DNA of 64,000 nucleotides. It comes from Chryseobacterium sediminis. Its GTDB lineage: Bacteria > Bacteroidota > Bacteroidia > Flavobacteriales > Weeksellaceae. The notes beneath the pieces are model-generated. The model was not told the origin of the DNA. It saw only the letters and a list, made by a program, of their open reading frames with translations, and ran no database searches. The stretch is taken from the NCBI RefSeq assembly GCF_008386505.1, contig NZ_VUNZ01000003.1:496001-560000 (forward strand). The letters are read 5' to 3'. Shown one piece after another: positions 33,955-42,250 of this stretch; the stretch's first letter is position 1, and every line of letters starts with the position of its first letter. Made by a program: the position numbers and the translations under genes.

Positions 33955-34968
33955 TTAATGCCTGTTATCACAATTAATCGGAAAATCCTTCTCATTTTTA
34001 TCTAAGAAACTGATGGAAGGACAGCCAAAAGATTGTGCAATAAATCCAAAAATAACAGAAGGTTTTCCTTTGAAAAGATGTCCTGTGTACTGGAAAGCAT
34101 TGGCCTCGTCAGCATCTATCCCATAAAGCGGAAGAAATTCTCCTCCATCACTTCCTGCAAGGCTGAATGTTTTCTCAGCAATTTTTTCTTTACGATCATT
34201 GATGACGACCAGTTTACGATCTACAATATTTCCTTCTTCAAGATAATCCTGCAGATAATAAGTCATATTTTCATACTGTGCCTGATAGGTCTTTCCTGAT
34301 GTCAACTTTGAATGACTAAAATATTTTTTTGAAATATCAGCGCCCGCTTTTTGCCATTTTACTGGCTTCATTTTATTTTCTATGAATGGGTTTTTATTTC
34401 CAAAATAGGCGATGGCATTATTGAATCGGTCGTACTCTGTGGTTTTTTGGTGAGTAGCTACCTGAAAGCCGATCATATAAGAATCCGGATCTAAATCTTC
34501 ACTATCTGTATAAGGACTTAAATAAGCAACCGCTTTTAATTGGTTTATCGGCTTTTTTTGAAGTTTATTAGAGCCATACTCGTATATATAGAGAGAATCA
34601 TTTTCCGTGAGATGAATTCCGTTGAGAAGCTTTTTTCTGCTGGGAGCATCCAGTTCAAAATGCTGGCGTTCTTCATAGGTCATCTGCTTATGATTTTTAA
34701 CAATGTCTGCAGGAATAGGTTGCTCTCCTTTGTATATATCTGAAACAGAAATGAAAATATCCATATCAGAATCTTTTTCAGCGGATGAAATAACAGATAA
34801 ACTGAAAATATTAAAATCGGTGTAATCTATTTTCTCTTCAGTTTTTGTTGTTTTTATAGAGTCATTCGTGGTTTTTGCTTCTGTTATAAGTGTTTTTTTC
34901 TCTTCTTTCTGACAGCTCACCACAAAAAGTGAGAGAAATAAAAGGGTGACAGCTTTGATCTTCATCAT
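33955..34968 (-). CDS. Hypothetical lipoprotein
   Basis: Taken from the ATG at 34968 (MMKIKAVTLLFLSLFVVSCQKEEKK), this has 337 residues. The lipobox VVSC marks lipid anchoring, while the longer upstream frame lacks a signal-like N-terminus. A Thr/Lys/Glu-rich linker (KTTNDSIKTTKTEEK) leads to a globular part without known motifs. A single late cysteine pair (FGCPSISFL and INCDNRH) could form a disulphide. It lies 4 bp downstream of another exported protein, so both are probably co-transcribed. Confidence 0.72.
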   Translation of the reverse strand: MMKIKAVTLLFLSLFVVSCQKEEKKTLITEAKTTNDSIKTTKTEEKIDYTDFNIFSLSVISSAEKDSDMDIFISVSDIYKGEQPIPADIVKNHKQMTYEERQHFELDAPSRKKLLNGIHLTENDSLYIYEYGSNKLQKKPINQLKAVAYLSPYTDSEDLDPDSYMIGFQVATHQKTTEYDRFNNAIAYFGNKNPFIENKMKPVKWQKAGADISKKYFSHSKLTSGKTYQAQYENMTYYLQDYLEEGNIVDRKLVVINDRKEKIAEKTFSLAGSDGGEFLPLYGIDADEANAFQYTGHLFKGKPSVIFGFIAQSFGCPSISFLDKNEKDFPINCDNRH

Positions 34969-34998
34969 CTTTCTTAGCATTAAAGGGTTTATCATATT

Positions 34999-35853
34999 CT
35001 AATTCATTTTGTAGTAAGGCTCTGAAAAATATTTGCTGGGTTTAATGTAAGCCATTTTTCTGTCGGCATCAAAGATCCAGATGAATCTGCGGAGCATATC
35101 AGCACCCAGATAACTTACATTTTGTGTTTTAAGTTCTCCTGAGAAAAATCCTGCCGGAATATCTTTGAAAACACTCTTTCCCAGCTTAAAAAAAGGAAGA
35201 ACGGCCTGTTTGGTGGTTAAAGTTTTACCTTCAGAGTTTTTCAGAGTTTTTTCCCCGGTTACTTTTAGCTTTTTGTCAAGTTGCTTTTCTTCTGCAAACT
35301 CGTTACTGTAGAGAATCGCTCCGGAGAACCCCGATTGCAGTACAAAATAGGCTTCCTGTTGCTGATCTCCCTCAATAATATTATCCCCGGCAAGATAAAA
35401 CCCGTCATGATCTAAGATGATATTGACAGCTTGGTAGCCACTCAGGTCTGGCATTTTATCGTACATTACAAATTGGCTGTTATCATAATCAATTTTAAAG
35501 GCTTTACCATCAAAAATTCCGGTTCCCATTTTTCCATCAGCTTCGTGGCCTGTTAACTGATTGTCAAAAAAGCGCACATTTTTCTGGTTGATCTTCCCAA
35601 TTTCTACGGTATTATGATCACTGATTTCTTCTTTGTTGAAAATAATATGGTCAGCTTTATGCTTTCGTTCAGGAGAAATTGAATAATCTTTCATCGCAAT
35701 CTGAAACATCAGATCCAGTGAATCTTTTTTATTGACAAGAGTTTTAACAATAATATTATTGTGCTTTGTAATCCGGAAGGGGATAGTCTGTTGGGCTTTC
35801 ATACCATAAAATCCGGCAGAAAGCAGCATAAAAAGGGCTGTTTTTTTGAGCAT
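34999..35853 (-). CDS. Exported retropepsin-like protein lacking the catalytic aspartate
   Basis: This 284-residue protein has a signal peptide (LKKTALFMLLSAGFYGMKAQ). The order of strands resembles Bacteroidota aspartyl proteases of the retropepsin fold: IPFRITKHNNIIVKTLVN, then a flap-like region, GTGIFDGKAFKIDYDN, FVLQSGFSGAILYSNEF, and the terminal YLGADMLRRFIWIFDADRKMAYIKP. The active-site Asp-Thr/Ser-Gly triads expected after the first strand (LDLMFQIA) and at QSGFSG are absent. It may be a binding protein derived from a protease. Confidence in the fold is moderate. Confidence 0.7.
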   Translation of the reverse strand: MLKKTALFMLLSAGFYGMKAQQTIPFRITKHNNIIVKTLVNKKDSLDLMFQIAMKDYSISPERKHKADHIIFNKEEISDHNTVEIGKINQKNVRFFDNQLTGHEADGKMGTGIFDGKAFKIDYDNSQFVMYDKMPDLSGYQAVNIILDHDGFYLAGDNIIEGDQQQEAYFVLQSGFSGAILYSNEFAEEKQLDKKLKVTGEKTLKNSEGKTLTTKQAVLPFFKLGKSVFKDIPAGFFSGELKTQNVSYLGADMLRRFIWIFDADRKMAYIKPSKYFSEPYYKMN

Positions 35854-35892
35854 TATCAGTGATTAGTGTTTTAAAACTTTAAAATTACCTAT

Positions 35893-35900
35893 TATCTTTG
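35893..35900 (+). promoter_or_regulatory. -7 element for the second Crp-type regulator
   Basis: TATCTTTG is a perfect TAnnTTTG element 23 bp upstream of the ATG at 35923. No clear TTTG was seen at 19-21 bp spacing. Confidence 0.45.
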
Positions 35901-35922
35901 GAAAAGCAAATAATAAAATGAA

Positions 35923-36441
35923 ATGGTTGAAAAATTGCTTCAAAGCGGAATCCATTGGGAAAAGAAAGAATTCAAAAGAAATGAGTTTCTGAAGATTTCG
36001 GGAAGTACAGATACCTCTATTTATTTTGTTGAAAGCGGAAGTGTCCGGATCTTTATGATGGATGAAAATGAAGAAAGAATTATTCGTTTCGGATACACCG
36101 GAAATATTATTGTTAGTCTGGATTCCTTTTTATCGGGAAAACCGTCTGATCTTTACATTCAGGCGATTAAAAGAACAACAGTAAGAATAGCCTCAAAAAA
36201 GGATTTTTATGAGTTTATACAATCCAGTGAAGAACACCTGAAATTTTGGATGAATATTCTGGAAGATCTCGTATTGCAACAGCTGGAAAGAGAAAAAGAT
36301 TTGCTCATTAATGCTCCGGGAGAACGTTTTGAGAGGGTTTTAAAACGAAGTCCGAAACTGTTTCAGGAAGTTCCTAATAAATATATTGCCAATTATCTGA
36401 GGATGTCACCGGAAACTTTATCCAGACTTAAAAAATCTTGA
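35923..36441 (+). CDS. Crp/Fnr-family transcriptional regulator
   Basis: This 172-residue protein has a cyclic-nucleotide-binding-like barrel (residues ~15-110: TDTSIYFVESGSVRIFMMDENEERIIRFGYTGNIIV) and a short C-terminal HTH (FQEVPNKYIANYLRMSPETLSRLKKS). It ends inside the recognition helix region, typical of short Bacteroidota members. It is 54 bp upstream of the DinB/MGMT/Ada genes in the same direction and may control them, although Ada itself is the known regulator of alkylation repair. Confidence 0.87.
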   Translation: MVEKLLQSGIHWEKKEFKRNEFLKISGSTDTSIYFVESGSVRIFMMDENEERIIRFGYTGNIIVSLDSFLSGKPSDLYIQAIKRTTVRIASKKDFYEFIQSSEEHLKFWMNILEDLVLQQLEREKDLLINAPGERFERVLKRSPKLFQEVPNKYIANYLRMSPETLSRLKKS

Positions 36442-36494
36442 GTTCAGTCAATATTTAAGAATAATCTGTTCAGGATATTTGCATAAAAAACGTA

Positions 36495-37046
36495 ATGAAA
36501 ATTTCAACCTCAGAATTACTGGATGAGTTAAAAGACATAGCAGAACAGCATTTACACTTTGCTGAAATACTGTCTTTAAAGCCGGAGCATGAACTGAATT
36601 TCAGACCTTCACAAGAAAGCTGGAGTACATTGGAATGTCTGGAGCATCTCAACCGCTATGGAAACTTCTATATTCCTGAAATCACTAACAGAATAGCTGC
36701 TTCCAAAACTTCTCCGAAAGATATTTTCAAATCAGGAATTCTTGGGAATTATTTTGCCAAAAGTATGCTTCCCAAAGAGAATCTGAATAAAATGAAGACA
36801 TTTAAAACAATGAATCCCATCCACAGCCAGCTGAACAAAAGAGTGGTGGACGAATTTATCAGCCAGCAAAAACAGTTACTCGAATTATTAGAAAAAGCTC
36901 ACCACATTGATCTGGGAAATACGAAGACCAGTATTAGTATTTCAAAACTGATAAAATTGAAGCTGGGCGATACTTTCCGTTTTGTTATTTATCATAATGT
37001 AAGGCATATTGAGCAGATAAAAAGAATTTTAACCTATAAAAAATAA
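36495..37046 (+). CDS. DinB-like four-helix protein
   Basis: This 183-residue protein has the DinB/YfiT four-helix pattern: LAEQHL-type first helix (IAEQHLHFAEIL), then ELNFRPSQESWSTLECLEHLNRYG, with the first metal-binding histidine in CLEHL and a terminal YHNVRHIEQIKRIL carrying the other histidines. Family members are metal-dependent thiol transferases or damage-inducible proteins. The position directly before MGMT and Ada genes suggests co-regulation with alkylation repair. Confidence 0.85.
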   Translation: MKISTSELLDELKDIAEQHLHFAEILSLKPEHELNFRPSQESWSTLECLEHLNRYGNFYIPEITNRIAASKTSPKDIFKSGILGNYFAKSMLPKENLNKMKTFKTMNPIHSQLNKRVVDEFISQQKQLLELLEKAHHIDLGNTKTSISISKLIKLKLGDTFRFVIYHNVRHIEQIKRILTYKK

Positions 37047-37079
37047 GATATAATTTCCAAAAAGCTTATTTTTAAACTA

Positions 37080-37592
37080 ATGGAATTTATACACCAAAAA
37101 AACATATCAACTCCACTGGGAGAAATGATTGCCTGTGCCGTAGATCAGGGAATCTGTCTGCTTGAATTTACAGACCGGAAAAATATAGAAAAACAGCTGA
37201 AGGCCTTATCAAAAGCTTTGAAGGCGGAGATTGTGGAAAAAGAACACCTTCATTTCCACCAATTGGAAGAAGAACTGAAAGAATATTTTGAAGGAAAAAG
37301 GAACCGTTTTGAGGTTCCGTTGTTTACTACAGGAACTGAGTTTCAGGAAAAAGTATGGCAGCTTCTCCGTGAAATCCCGATGGGTGAAATAAGAACATAT
37401 AAGCAACAGTCGGAAATCTTAGGAAATCCAAAGGCAATACGTGCGGTAGGAACGGCCAATGGAATTAACAAAATTGCGATTTTAATCCCTTGTCATCGGG
37501 TGATAGGTTCCAACGGAGAGTTGGTGGGATATGCCGGAGGTATCTGGAGAAAACAAAAACTGCTGGAGCTTGAAAAGGCGATTTTATTTTAA
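37080..37592 (+). CDS. ogt: Methylated-DNA--protein-cysteine methyltransferase
   Basis: This 170-residue suicide enzyme removes O6-alkyl groups from guanine onto its own cysteine. The active site is C138 in LIPCHRVIGSNG. The DNA-binding helix region is FQEKVWQLLREIPMGEIRTYKQQSEILGNPKAIRAVG. The C-terminus (GGIWRKQKLLELEKAILF) is nearly identical to that of the Ada protein 1.3 kb downstream, indicating a local duplication. It is 33 bp after the DinB-like gene. Confidence 0.93.
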   Translation: MEFIHQKNISTPLGEMIACAVDQGICLLEFTDRKNIEKQLKALSKALKAEIVEKEHLHFHQLEEELKEYFEGKRNRFEVPLFTTGTEFQEKVWQLLREIPMGEIRTYKQQSEILGNPKAIRAVGTANGINKIAILIPCHRVIGSNGELVGYAGGIWRKQKLLELEKAILF

Positions 37593-37688
37593 ATCTGAAC
37601 TTCACTTTCAAAGATCATTAAAAAAATAGATGTTCATTTTTCGGTTGTAAGGCACTCTGCAATCTTTCTACTTTTGAATAAAAAAGTT

Positions 37689-37829
37689 ATGATAAGTTTT
37701 GAACAGTTACATCATAGTGAACAACCATTACCTTTGAGTAATGTGTTGAATGTAGAGATCTGCAGGAAGCTTGAAAAAGCAAGTCAGAAGGTTACGAATA
37801 GAAGAAATTTTTCACCTCTTTTTATTTAA
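37689..37829 (+). pseudogene. Remnant of an isocitrate lyase/PEP mutase-family gene
   Basis: A 46-codon frame starts MISFEQLHHSEQPLPLSNV and continues LNVEICRKLEKASQK. This resembles the N-terminus of PEP mutase/isocitrate lyase superfamily proteins (FEQLH-x-PLLLGNVWDV-SA-xxEKAG), but the catalytic body is gone and the frame ends 2 bp before ada. It is probably a decayed gene rather than a functional peptide. The resemblance is by eye only. Confidence 0.4.
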
Positions 37830-37831
37830 TT

Positions 37832-38875
37832 ATGAAACTCACAGAAAAAATAATGTATGAGGCCTCTTATACGAAAGATGTTTCATTTGAAGGAATATTC
37901 TGGATGGGGGTAAAAACCACAGGTATATTCTGCAGACCAACCTGTACAGCACGGAAACCAAAATTTGAAAATGTAGAGTTTTTTTCCAATACCAAAGATG
38001 CGATGCTAAAGGGATATCGTCCGTGTAAAGTATGCAGACCTTTGGAACACCTTAATGCAACACCAGAATCTATAAAAGAACTGCTGAAAGAAATTGCAGA
38101 TGATCCAACATTAAAACTTAAAGATTATGATCTTGTAAAAAGAGGATTGGAACCCGCAACAGTCCGCAGATGGTTTCTGAAACATCATGGAATAACTTTT
38201 CATGCTTTTCAGAGAATGTCAAAGCTCAATACAGCATTTAAAAAGCTTCAACAGGGAGAATCAGTTACAGGGGTGGCATTTGATACGGGATATGAAAGTC
38301 TGAGTGGTTTTAATGAGAGTTTTAAAAATATTTTTGGAGTATCTCCTAAAAATAATACAACGGAAAAAATCATTGATCTGAAGAGAATTGAAACCACACT
38401 GGGAACCATGATAGCCTGTGCTGATGAAAATGGAATCTGTCTGCTGGAATTTTCAGACAGGAAAGCACTTCCTACAGAGCTGAAAAGTATCTCAGCACAT
38501 TGTAATGCGAATATTATACAAGGAGAGAACCCTCACTTTGATACTCTGGAACAAGAACTTTCAGAATATTTTGAAGGAAAAAGAACCCAATTTACTGTTC
38601 CTCTTTCTCCAGTGGGAACTGCTTTCCAGAAAGAAGTCTGGAATATTTTGCAGAAAATTCCTTACGGAGCAACAAGAAGCTATCAGGAACAGGCTGATAT
38701 CCTGGGAAATCCTAAATCTGTAAGAGCAGTAGCCAATGCGAACGGCTTAAACAAAATATCCATTATAATACCCTGTCACCGTGTGATTGGAAGCAATGGG
38801 CAGTTAACAGGATATGGCGGAGGGATCTGGAGAAAACAAAAACTATTGGAACTTGAGAAAGCTATTTTGTTTTAA
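37832..38875 (+). CDS. ada: Ada-type regulator and DNA methyltransferase
   Basis: This 347-residue three-part protein has an N-terminal zinc domain with C34, C38, C65 and C68 (FCRPTC and CKVC) that accepts methyl groups from phosphotriesters. An AraC-type HTH spans about residues 75-175 (GLEPATVRRWFLKHHGITFHAFQRM, GVAFDTGYESLSGFNESFKNIFG). A C-terminal MGMT domain has PCHRVIGSNGQ. In known Ada proteins methylation of the first cysteine turns the protein into an activator of repair genes. The DinB and MGMT genes just upstream are likely targets, and it may regulate itself. Confidence 0.93.
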   Translation: MKLTEKIMYEASYTKDVSFEGIFWMGVKTTGIFCRPTCTARKPKFENVEFFSNTKDAMLKGYRPCKVCRPLEHLNATPESIKELLKEIADDPTLKLKDYDLVKRGLEPATVRRWFLKHHGITFHAFQRMSKLNTAFKKLQQGESVTGVAFDTGYESLSGFNESFKNIFGVSPKNNTTEKIIDLKRIETTLGTMIACADENGICLLEFSDRKALPTELKSISAHCNANIIQGENPHFDTLEQELSEYFEGKRTQFTVPLSPVGTAFQKEVWNILQKIPYGATRSYQEQADILGNPKSVRAVANANGLNKISIIIPCHRVIGSNGQLTGYGGGIWRKQKLLELEKAILF

Positions 38876-38930
38876 AAAAAATTATCACTTACCTTTCACC
38901 CCTTTAATATAAGTTTTATTCCACGCTTCT

Positions 38931-39536
38931 ATGAAATCAAAAATTCCGGCTATTTTAATTTTTTCCAGACTGATTATTGGATTTATAATCATTTCTTTAA
39001 GCCTTATTAAAATAGAGAATCATCAAATAATTATTGTCATTCTTTTATCCATAGGATTACTGACCGATATTTTTGATGGAATCATCGCCCGGTATCTGAA
39101 TGTTTCAACCCCAAAGCTCAGACGTATGGATTCTACGGTTGATCAGATTTTTTTCATCTCAGTAGGAGTTTCTACTTATTTACTGTGTCCCGGATTTTTC
39201 AAAACAAATGTTTACAAAATAATTATTCTGGCAGGGGCAGAAGTCCTTATTTATCTGGTAAGCTTTTTAAAATTCAGAAAAGAAGTGGCAACGCATTCTA
39301 TTGGGGCCAAAATATGGACCTTATTTCTTTTTGGGACACTGATTCAGATTATCTTAAAATGTCAGTCTGTTATTTTGTTTAATTTTTGTTTTTGGGTAGG
39401 ATTACTCACTCGGGCAGAGATTATTGCCATCCTTTTAATCCTTAAAGAGTGGACGAATGATGTGCCTTCTGTTTTTCATTCCATACAGCTGAGAAAAGGG
39501 AAAAATATCAAGAAAAGTAAAATCTTTAATAGTTAA
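38931..39536 (+). CDS. CDP-alcohol phosphatidyltransferase family protein
   Basis: This 201-residue membrane protein of about six helices has the CDP-alcohol motif at DIFDGIIARY and MDSTVD. In the consensus D-x2-DG-x2-AR-x8-G-x3-D-x3-D all four aspartates are present, but the single glycine appears as leucine (LRRM). The family makes phospholipids by displacing CMP from a CDP-alcohol. The substrate is unknown and the altered glycine may affect activity. It is transcribed after ada but is probably independent. Confidence 0.8.
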   Translation: MKSKIPAILIFSRLIIGFIIISLSLIKIENHQIIIVILLSIGLLTDIFDGIIARYLNVSTPKLRRMDSTVDQIFFISVGVSTYLLCPGFFKTNVYKIIILAGAEVLIYLVSFLKFRKEVATHSIGAKIWTLFLFGTLIQIILKCQSVILFNFCFWVGLLTRAEIIAILLILKEWTNDVPSVFHSIQLRKGKNIKKSKIFNS

Positions 39537-39665
39537 TCATTCATTTCTAAAGAGAATTGTCTTAAAAGAATATAACTATAGAAAAATATCGGTAAAACAA
39601 AAATTAACGAAGTTTGTGAAAGCTATTTTGTTTTGATTTTCGTAATTTTAAACAAAAATTTACAC

Positions 39666-40268
39666 GTGAAAAAGTTACTAGCAGCAGTTTGCATTTCAGT
39701 TTCAGCATTAAGTTTTGCTCAGGATTATTCTGTGCCGGCAGCAAGCCCGCGTCAGAAGGTGGAGCAGCAATTTTCAATGTCTAAGATTTCTATTGACTAC
39801 GGAAGACCGGGAGTGAAAGGACGTAAGATCTTTGGAGAATTGGTTCCTTATGGTCAGGTTTGGAGAGCAGGTGCTAACTCATCTACGAAAATTACTTTCG
39901 GACAGGCAGTTAATTTCGGTGGGAAAACAGTTCCTGCAGGAACTTATGGATTATTTATCGTTCCTACAGAAAAAGAATGGAAAGTGATCCTGAATAAAGA
40001 TTTCCAGCAATGGGGAGCTTATACTTACGATCCTAAACAGGATGTAGTAGATGTTACTGTGCCGGTTAATAAATTAACAGACAAACAGGAATGGTTTGAA
40101 ATTACCCTGAATCCTACAGATGAAAATACAGGTAACTTAGTGATCAAATGGGATATGGCTCAGGCGGAAGTTCCTTTGAAACCATCAAAATTAGACACTG
40201 TAATCAAGATTTCTGACAAATTGAAGGAAATCAAGAAAATAGAATCAGATTCTACTAAAAAAAGCTAA
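39666..40268 (+). CDS. Exported DUF2911 family protein
   Basis: A GTG at 39666 begins a clean signal peptide (KKLLAAVCISVSALSFAQ), giving 201 residues. The frame opens earlier at 39633, but those codons would precede the signal. The mature domain (ASPRQKVEQQFSMSKISIDYGRPGVKGRKIFGELVPYGQVWRAG onward, YGLFIVPTEKEWKVILN) matches the DUF2911 domain common in Bacteroidota, function unknown. It is followed after 3 bp by an acetyltransferase gene. Confidence 0.85.
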   Translation: MKKLLAAVCISVSALSFAQDYSVPAASPRQKVEQQFSMSKISIDYGRPGVKGRKIFGELVPYGQVWRAGANSSTKITFGQAVNFGGKTVPAGTYGLFIVPTEKEWKVILNKDFQQWGAYTYDPKQDVVDVTVPVNKLTDKQEWFEITLNPTDENTGNLVIKWDMAQAEVPLKPSKLDTVIKISDKLKEIKKIESDSTKKS

Positions 40269-40271
40269 ACA

Positions 40272-40799
40272 ATGAATTTTTCTGTTCAGCCTGTTTTAGA
40301 GAATGAAGAATTTCAATTGATCCCCTTACAGCAAGGGGATTTTGAATCTTTATATGAAGTAGCTTCCGATCCTAAAGTCTGGGAACAGCATCCCAACAAA
40401 GATCGTTATCAGAGAGAGGTTTTTGAAAACTTTTTTACAGGAGCTATGGAGAGTGGTGGTGCTTTCAAAATTATTGAGAAAGCTACCGGAGATGTATTGG
40501 GAAGCAGCCGTTATTATAACTTTGATGAAGAAGACAGTCATATTTTTATCGGATATACTTTCTATGGAACAAAATCATGGGGAAAAGGTATCAATCCTCA
40601 GGTTAAAAAGCTGATGCTGGATTATATCTTTCAGTTTGTAGATAAAGTGCATTTTCATATTGGGAAAGAAAATTTCCGTTCGCAGACAGCTTTGGAGAGA
40701 CTTGGAGGACAAAAGATAGCAGAGGAAGAAGTTGCTTATTTTGGAGAGCCTTCAAGAACCAACTTCGTTTATGAAATTAAAAAAGAAGACTGGGCATGA
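40272..40799 (+). CDS. GNAT N-acetyltransferase
   Basis: This 175-residue acetyltransferase resembles the RimJ/RimL subgroup: FQLIPLQQGDFESLYEVASDPKVWEQHPNKDRY at the N-terminus, then VLGSSRYYNF, the acetyl-CoA region IGYTFYGTKSWGKGINPQVKKLML, and FHIGKENFRSQTALERLGG. The substrate is not predictable. Its stop codon overlaps the start of the next gene by 4 bp (ATGA), so both are translated together. Confidence 0.88.
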   Translation: MNFSVQPVLENEEFQLIPLQQGDFESLYEVASDPKVWEQHPNKDRYQREVFENFFTGAMESGGAFKIIEKATGDVLGSSRYYNFDEEDSHIFIGYTFYGTKSWGKGINPQVKKLMLDYIFQFVDKVHFHIGKENFRSQTALERLGGQKIAEEEVAYFGEPSRTNFVYEIKKEDWA

Positions 40800-41167
40800 A
40801 AAAATATAAAATCCAACAGTCCCCATTTGTAGTTCCTACTAATGATGGGAAACTGATTGAAGAGCATTGGGGAAATTCTACCGGAAATTCTAATGTTTCG
40901 ATTGCTCATATGGTGGCGCCTCCTGATTGGAGCGAGCCTCATCAGACCCCTGAATTTGATGAATTTACATATATCATCTCAGGAAAAAAGCAATTTGAAA
41001 TTGACGGAGAGACTGTTACTCTGGAAAAAGGTCAGAGTATTCTTATTGAAAAAGGAGCAAGAATTCGTTACAGTAACCCGTTTTCAGAACCTTGTGAATA
41101 CCTTGCTATCTGTCTGCCTGCATTTTCTATGGAGCTGGTCAACAGAGAAGAGGAAGGAGTAGATTAA
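40796..41167 (+). CDS. Cupin domain protein
   Basis: This 123-residue single-domain cupin has the two motifs WSEPHQTPEFDEFTYIISGKKQFE (first metal-binding box) and RIRYSNPFSEPCEYLAICLP. Only one clear histidine-rich box is seen, so metal binding is uncertain. The protein is coupled to the acetyltransferase by a 4-bp overlap. The function is unknown. Confidence 0.85.
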   Translation: MKKYKIQQSPFVVPTNDGKLIEEHWGNSTGNSNVSIAHMVAPPDWSEPHQTPEFDEFTYIISGKKQFEIDGETVTLEKGQSILIEKGARIRYSNPFSEPCEYLAICLPAFSMELVNREEEGVD

Positions 41168-41185
41168 GAAAATTTCAAAAATATA

Positions 41186-41215
41186 AAAGGCAAATCTGAG
41201 GGTTTGTCTTTTTTT
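41186..41215 (+). terminator. Terminator after the cupin gene
   Basis: AAAGGCAAA (41186-41194) pairs with TTTGTCTTT (41203-41211), one G-U pair, and is followed by further T residues. Confidence 0.75.
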
Positions 41216-41244
41216 ATTATTTTTAAGTTTAAATGAATATATAA

Positions 41245-41475
41245 ATGGCTACACAAATGTGTCCCCACTGTAAAGAAGACTCTTTCACGTGGCATATTGA
41301 TGATGAAGAGTCAGGTATAACAGTTTGGGGTTGTTATCAGTGTCACTATACAGCTGAAGAAGATGAAAATGACGAATGCATCTGTGATCATTGCGGTCAT
41401 CGGGCAAAGACTAAATTAAAAGATCAGGATAAAGAATATTGGTGGTGTTTTATATGTAAGGAAATTATAAAATAA
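41245..41475 (+). CDS. Small multi-zinc-ribbon protein
   Basis: This 76-residue acidic protein has nine cysteines: C6/C9 (CPHC), C30/C33 (CYQC), C45, C47/C50 (CDHC) and C68/C71 (CFIC). This could make two zinc ribbons side by side. Aromatic residues (FTWHID, EYWWCFIC) surround them. No catalytic domain is present. Such proteins bind nucleic acids or metal, but no family name is certain. Confidence 0.75.
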   Translation: MATQMCPHCKEDSFTWHIDDEESGITVWGCYQCHYTAEEDENDECICDHCGHRAKTKLKDQDKEYWWCFICKEIIK

Positions 41476-41494
41476 AACGTAAATTTCCGTTTTA

Positions 41495-42250
41495 TTACTT
41501 AAGTCTTTTAATAATCCGGAGAAATTCATCTTTCTTTCTCTGTGAAACCTGTAAAGATGTTTCATCACTCATAATGATATAGCCGCCCCGCCCGCGGATG
41601 TACTTTTCAACATGCTGAAGGTTGATGAGGTGCTGATGGTGAATACGGACAAAGCCCTGCTCCTTCAATGTTTCTTCAAAATAGGCAAGGGTATGGGAAA
41701 CCACTATTTTCTTTCCGCCTTTGAAATAGAGGGAAGTATAATTATCATCAGCCTGAAGGCGCACAATATCTATGGTATGGACGTATACCAGACCTTCGAG
41801 GGTAGGCAAAGCAATTTTAGTCTGCTCAACCGGAGTTTTAATGTGCTGCAGTAGCGCTGATAATTGCTGTATTTTATTCTTGTCTTCCAGAAGTTTGGAT
41901 ACCCTGTTTACAGTAATCATTAATTCATGAATCACAATGGGCTTGAGAAGATAATCCACCGCATGATGTTTGAATGCCTCTACAGCGTACTGATCATAAG
42001 CGGTAACAAATACTGTATAAAAATTAATATCAGATATCTTATCAAATAATTTGAAACCATTTTCTACAGGCATATTCACGTCCAGAAACACCAGTTCCGG
42101 AGAGGTCTCCCGGATCACTTCTACAGCTTCATTTACAGAATCGGCTTGCCCGACTATTTCAACATCCGGACAGTATTTAGATAAGAAACGGAGAAGGGTC
42201 TCGCGGGATTCCTGTTCATCATCTACAACAATAGATTTTATTCTGTTCAT
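41495..42250 (-). CDS. LytTR-family response regulator
   Basis: This 251-residue regulator has an N-terminal receiver (acidic pair D10/D11, phosphoacceptor D57 in LVFLDVNMP, lysine in YLLKPI) and a C-terminal LytTR DNA-binding domain (residues ~150-248: GLVYVHTIDIVRLQADDNYTSLYF, GFVRIHHQHLINLQHVEKYIRG). It overlaps the upstream sensor kinase gene by 4 bp, making a clear pair. LytTR regulators of this type are usual partners of propeller-type LytS-like kinases in Bacteroidota. Confidence 0.93.
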   Translation of the reverse strand: MNRIKSIVVDDEQESRETLLRFLSKYCPDVEIVGQADSVNEAVEVIRETSPELVFLDVNMPVENGFKLFDKISDINFYTVFVTAYDQYAVEAFKHHAVDYLLKPIVIHELMITVNRVSKLLEDKNKIQQLSALLQHIKTPVEQTKIALPTLEGLVYVHTIDIVRLQADDNYTSLYFKGGKKIVVSHTLAYFEETLKEQGFVRIHHQHLINLQHVEKYIRGRGGYIIMSDETSLQVSQRKKDEFLRIIKRLK

